Of a stretch of 64,000 nucleotides of DNA, positions 63,501-64,000 are shown one piece after another. Each line of letters starts with the position of its first letter. The first letter of the stretch is position 1. Position numbers and translations under genes: made by a program. The notes below the pieces were generated by a model. It made no database searches and was not told the origin of the DNA. It was given only the letters and a program-made list of their open reading frames with translations. Source of the stretch: Fratercula arctica (taxonomy: Eukaryota; Chordata; Aves; Charadriiformes; Alcidae); NCBI GenBank assembly GCA_947846985.1, contig CANTUZ010000005.1:24276389-24340388 (forward strand), written 5' to 3'.

Positions 63501-64000
63501 TTTATGTTTCTAGTATGGTAAATTGCAACAGCATTATTAGATAAAAAACTCTACAAAAATAATACTATCCTCTCTATTTTTTCAATTAATTCTAGAATGT
63601 CTCTGCTATGTATGTGAATAGACAGAGAAATATAGACATACAGAAAAGTTTGTATGTAACTGCTACACGTTTCATTTAAAAACGAAGCTGCTTGTGTACA
63701 TTCTATTGCCTGTTCTTATAGCTGTAAATGGACAGAGTGTACTTTGCATTTGAAAGCAACCACAGTTGCACACCAACAGGTAGGCCATAAGACCACATTG
63801 ACCCTTTGAGGTCAATGAAAATAATATTAGTGGTTTCAGTGGGCTTTTCAGTTAGATTCTGGGTATATGTCCCTACGTCACCAGAGATGTGTATTTCAAC
63901 TGCAATAGTAGACAAAATTATCTATGACAAAATGAATCATCCTTAAGGCATGACTATTTTGCTTTCACTTAATAACCAAAACTTGCTTGGTTTTGTTCAG
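60584..64000. other. Gene-free AT-rich DNA
   Basis: No exon, RNA gene or young transposon recognised. At about 63805-63862 a segment (ttgaggtcaatgaaaataat, ggtttcagtgggcttttcag) resembles an old amniote dispersed repeat discussed in the findings. The window edge cuts off nothing identifiable. Confidence 0.5.

Overview
The window is vertebrate nuclear DNA, most probably from a bird. The best evidence is a nested pair of CR1 LINE copies at 45.5-47.25 kb. The inner copy ends in the two 8-bp direct repeats typical of avian CR1 3' ends. The background is AT-rich, with long mononucleotide and short-unit tracts and no recognisable SINE younger than MIR-like fossils. There are no bacterial-type genes, operons, CRISPR arrays, rRNA or tRNA genes that I can recognise.

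No protein-coding gene can be supported with confidence. Most long open frames lie in simple repeats (TTTC, ATT, ATATAC), GC-rich CpG-island sequence or CR1 debris. The one gene signal is a cluster of CpG islands at about 26.05-27.13, 27.64-28.03 and 28.78-29.35 kb, with a smaller GC-rich block at 31.66-31.90 kb beside a TATA/MEF2-like box. This looks like the promoter and 5' non-coding exon region of a gene (or lncRNA) with long introns, or a developmental regulator in a gene-poor neighbourhood. I could not identify the gene, and the direction of transcription is uncertain. A good splice-donor match at 27386 favours the + strand, while the TATA match at 31.65 kb reads better on the - strand.

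Layout: 1-26 kb is AT-rich non-coding DNA holding a very old minus-strand CR1/L3-like LINE (about 3.8-5.2 kb), a MIR-like SINE fossil (6.85-6.94 kb) and simple tracts. 26-29.35 kb is the CpG-island cluster. 29.35-32.6 kb is rich in G/C and A/T homopolymers and includes the TATA/MEF2-like element. 32.6-45.5 kb is AT-rich with an (ATT)16 microsatellite, a GC-richer unidentified block (36.7-37.14 kb) and an unexplained 188-codon open frame (37.2-37.8 kb). 45.5-47.25 kb is the nested CR1 insertion. 47.25-64 kb is AT-rich, with a 342-bp TTTC tract, a compound AAATAC/ATATAC array, a possible 59-nt exon and stretches that look like conserved non-coding elements but need alignment to show it.

I did not find a convincing new biological system. 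The observations most worth checking are the nested CR1 pair, the unassigned promoter cluster with its ambiguous second promoter, the old LINE and SINE fossils, and the 188-codon frame.
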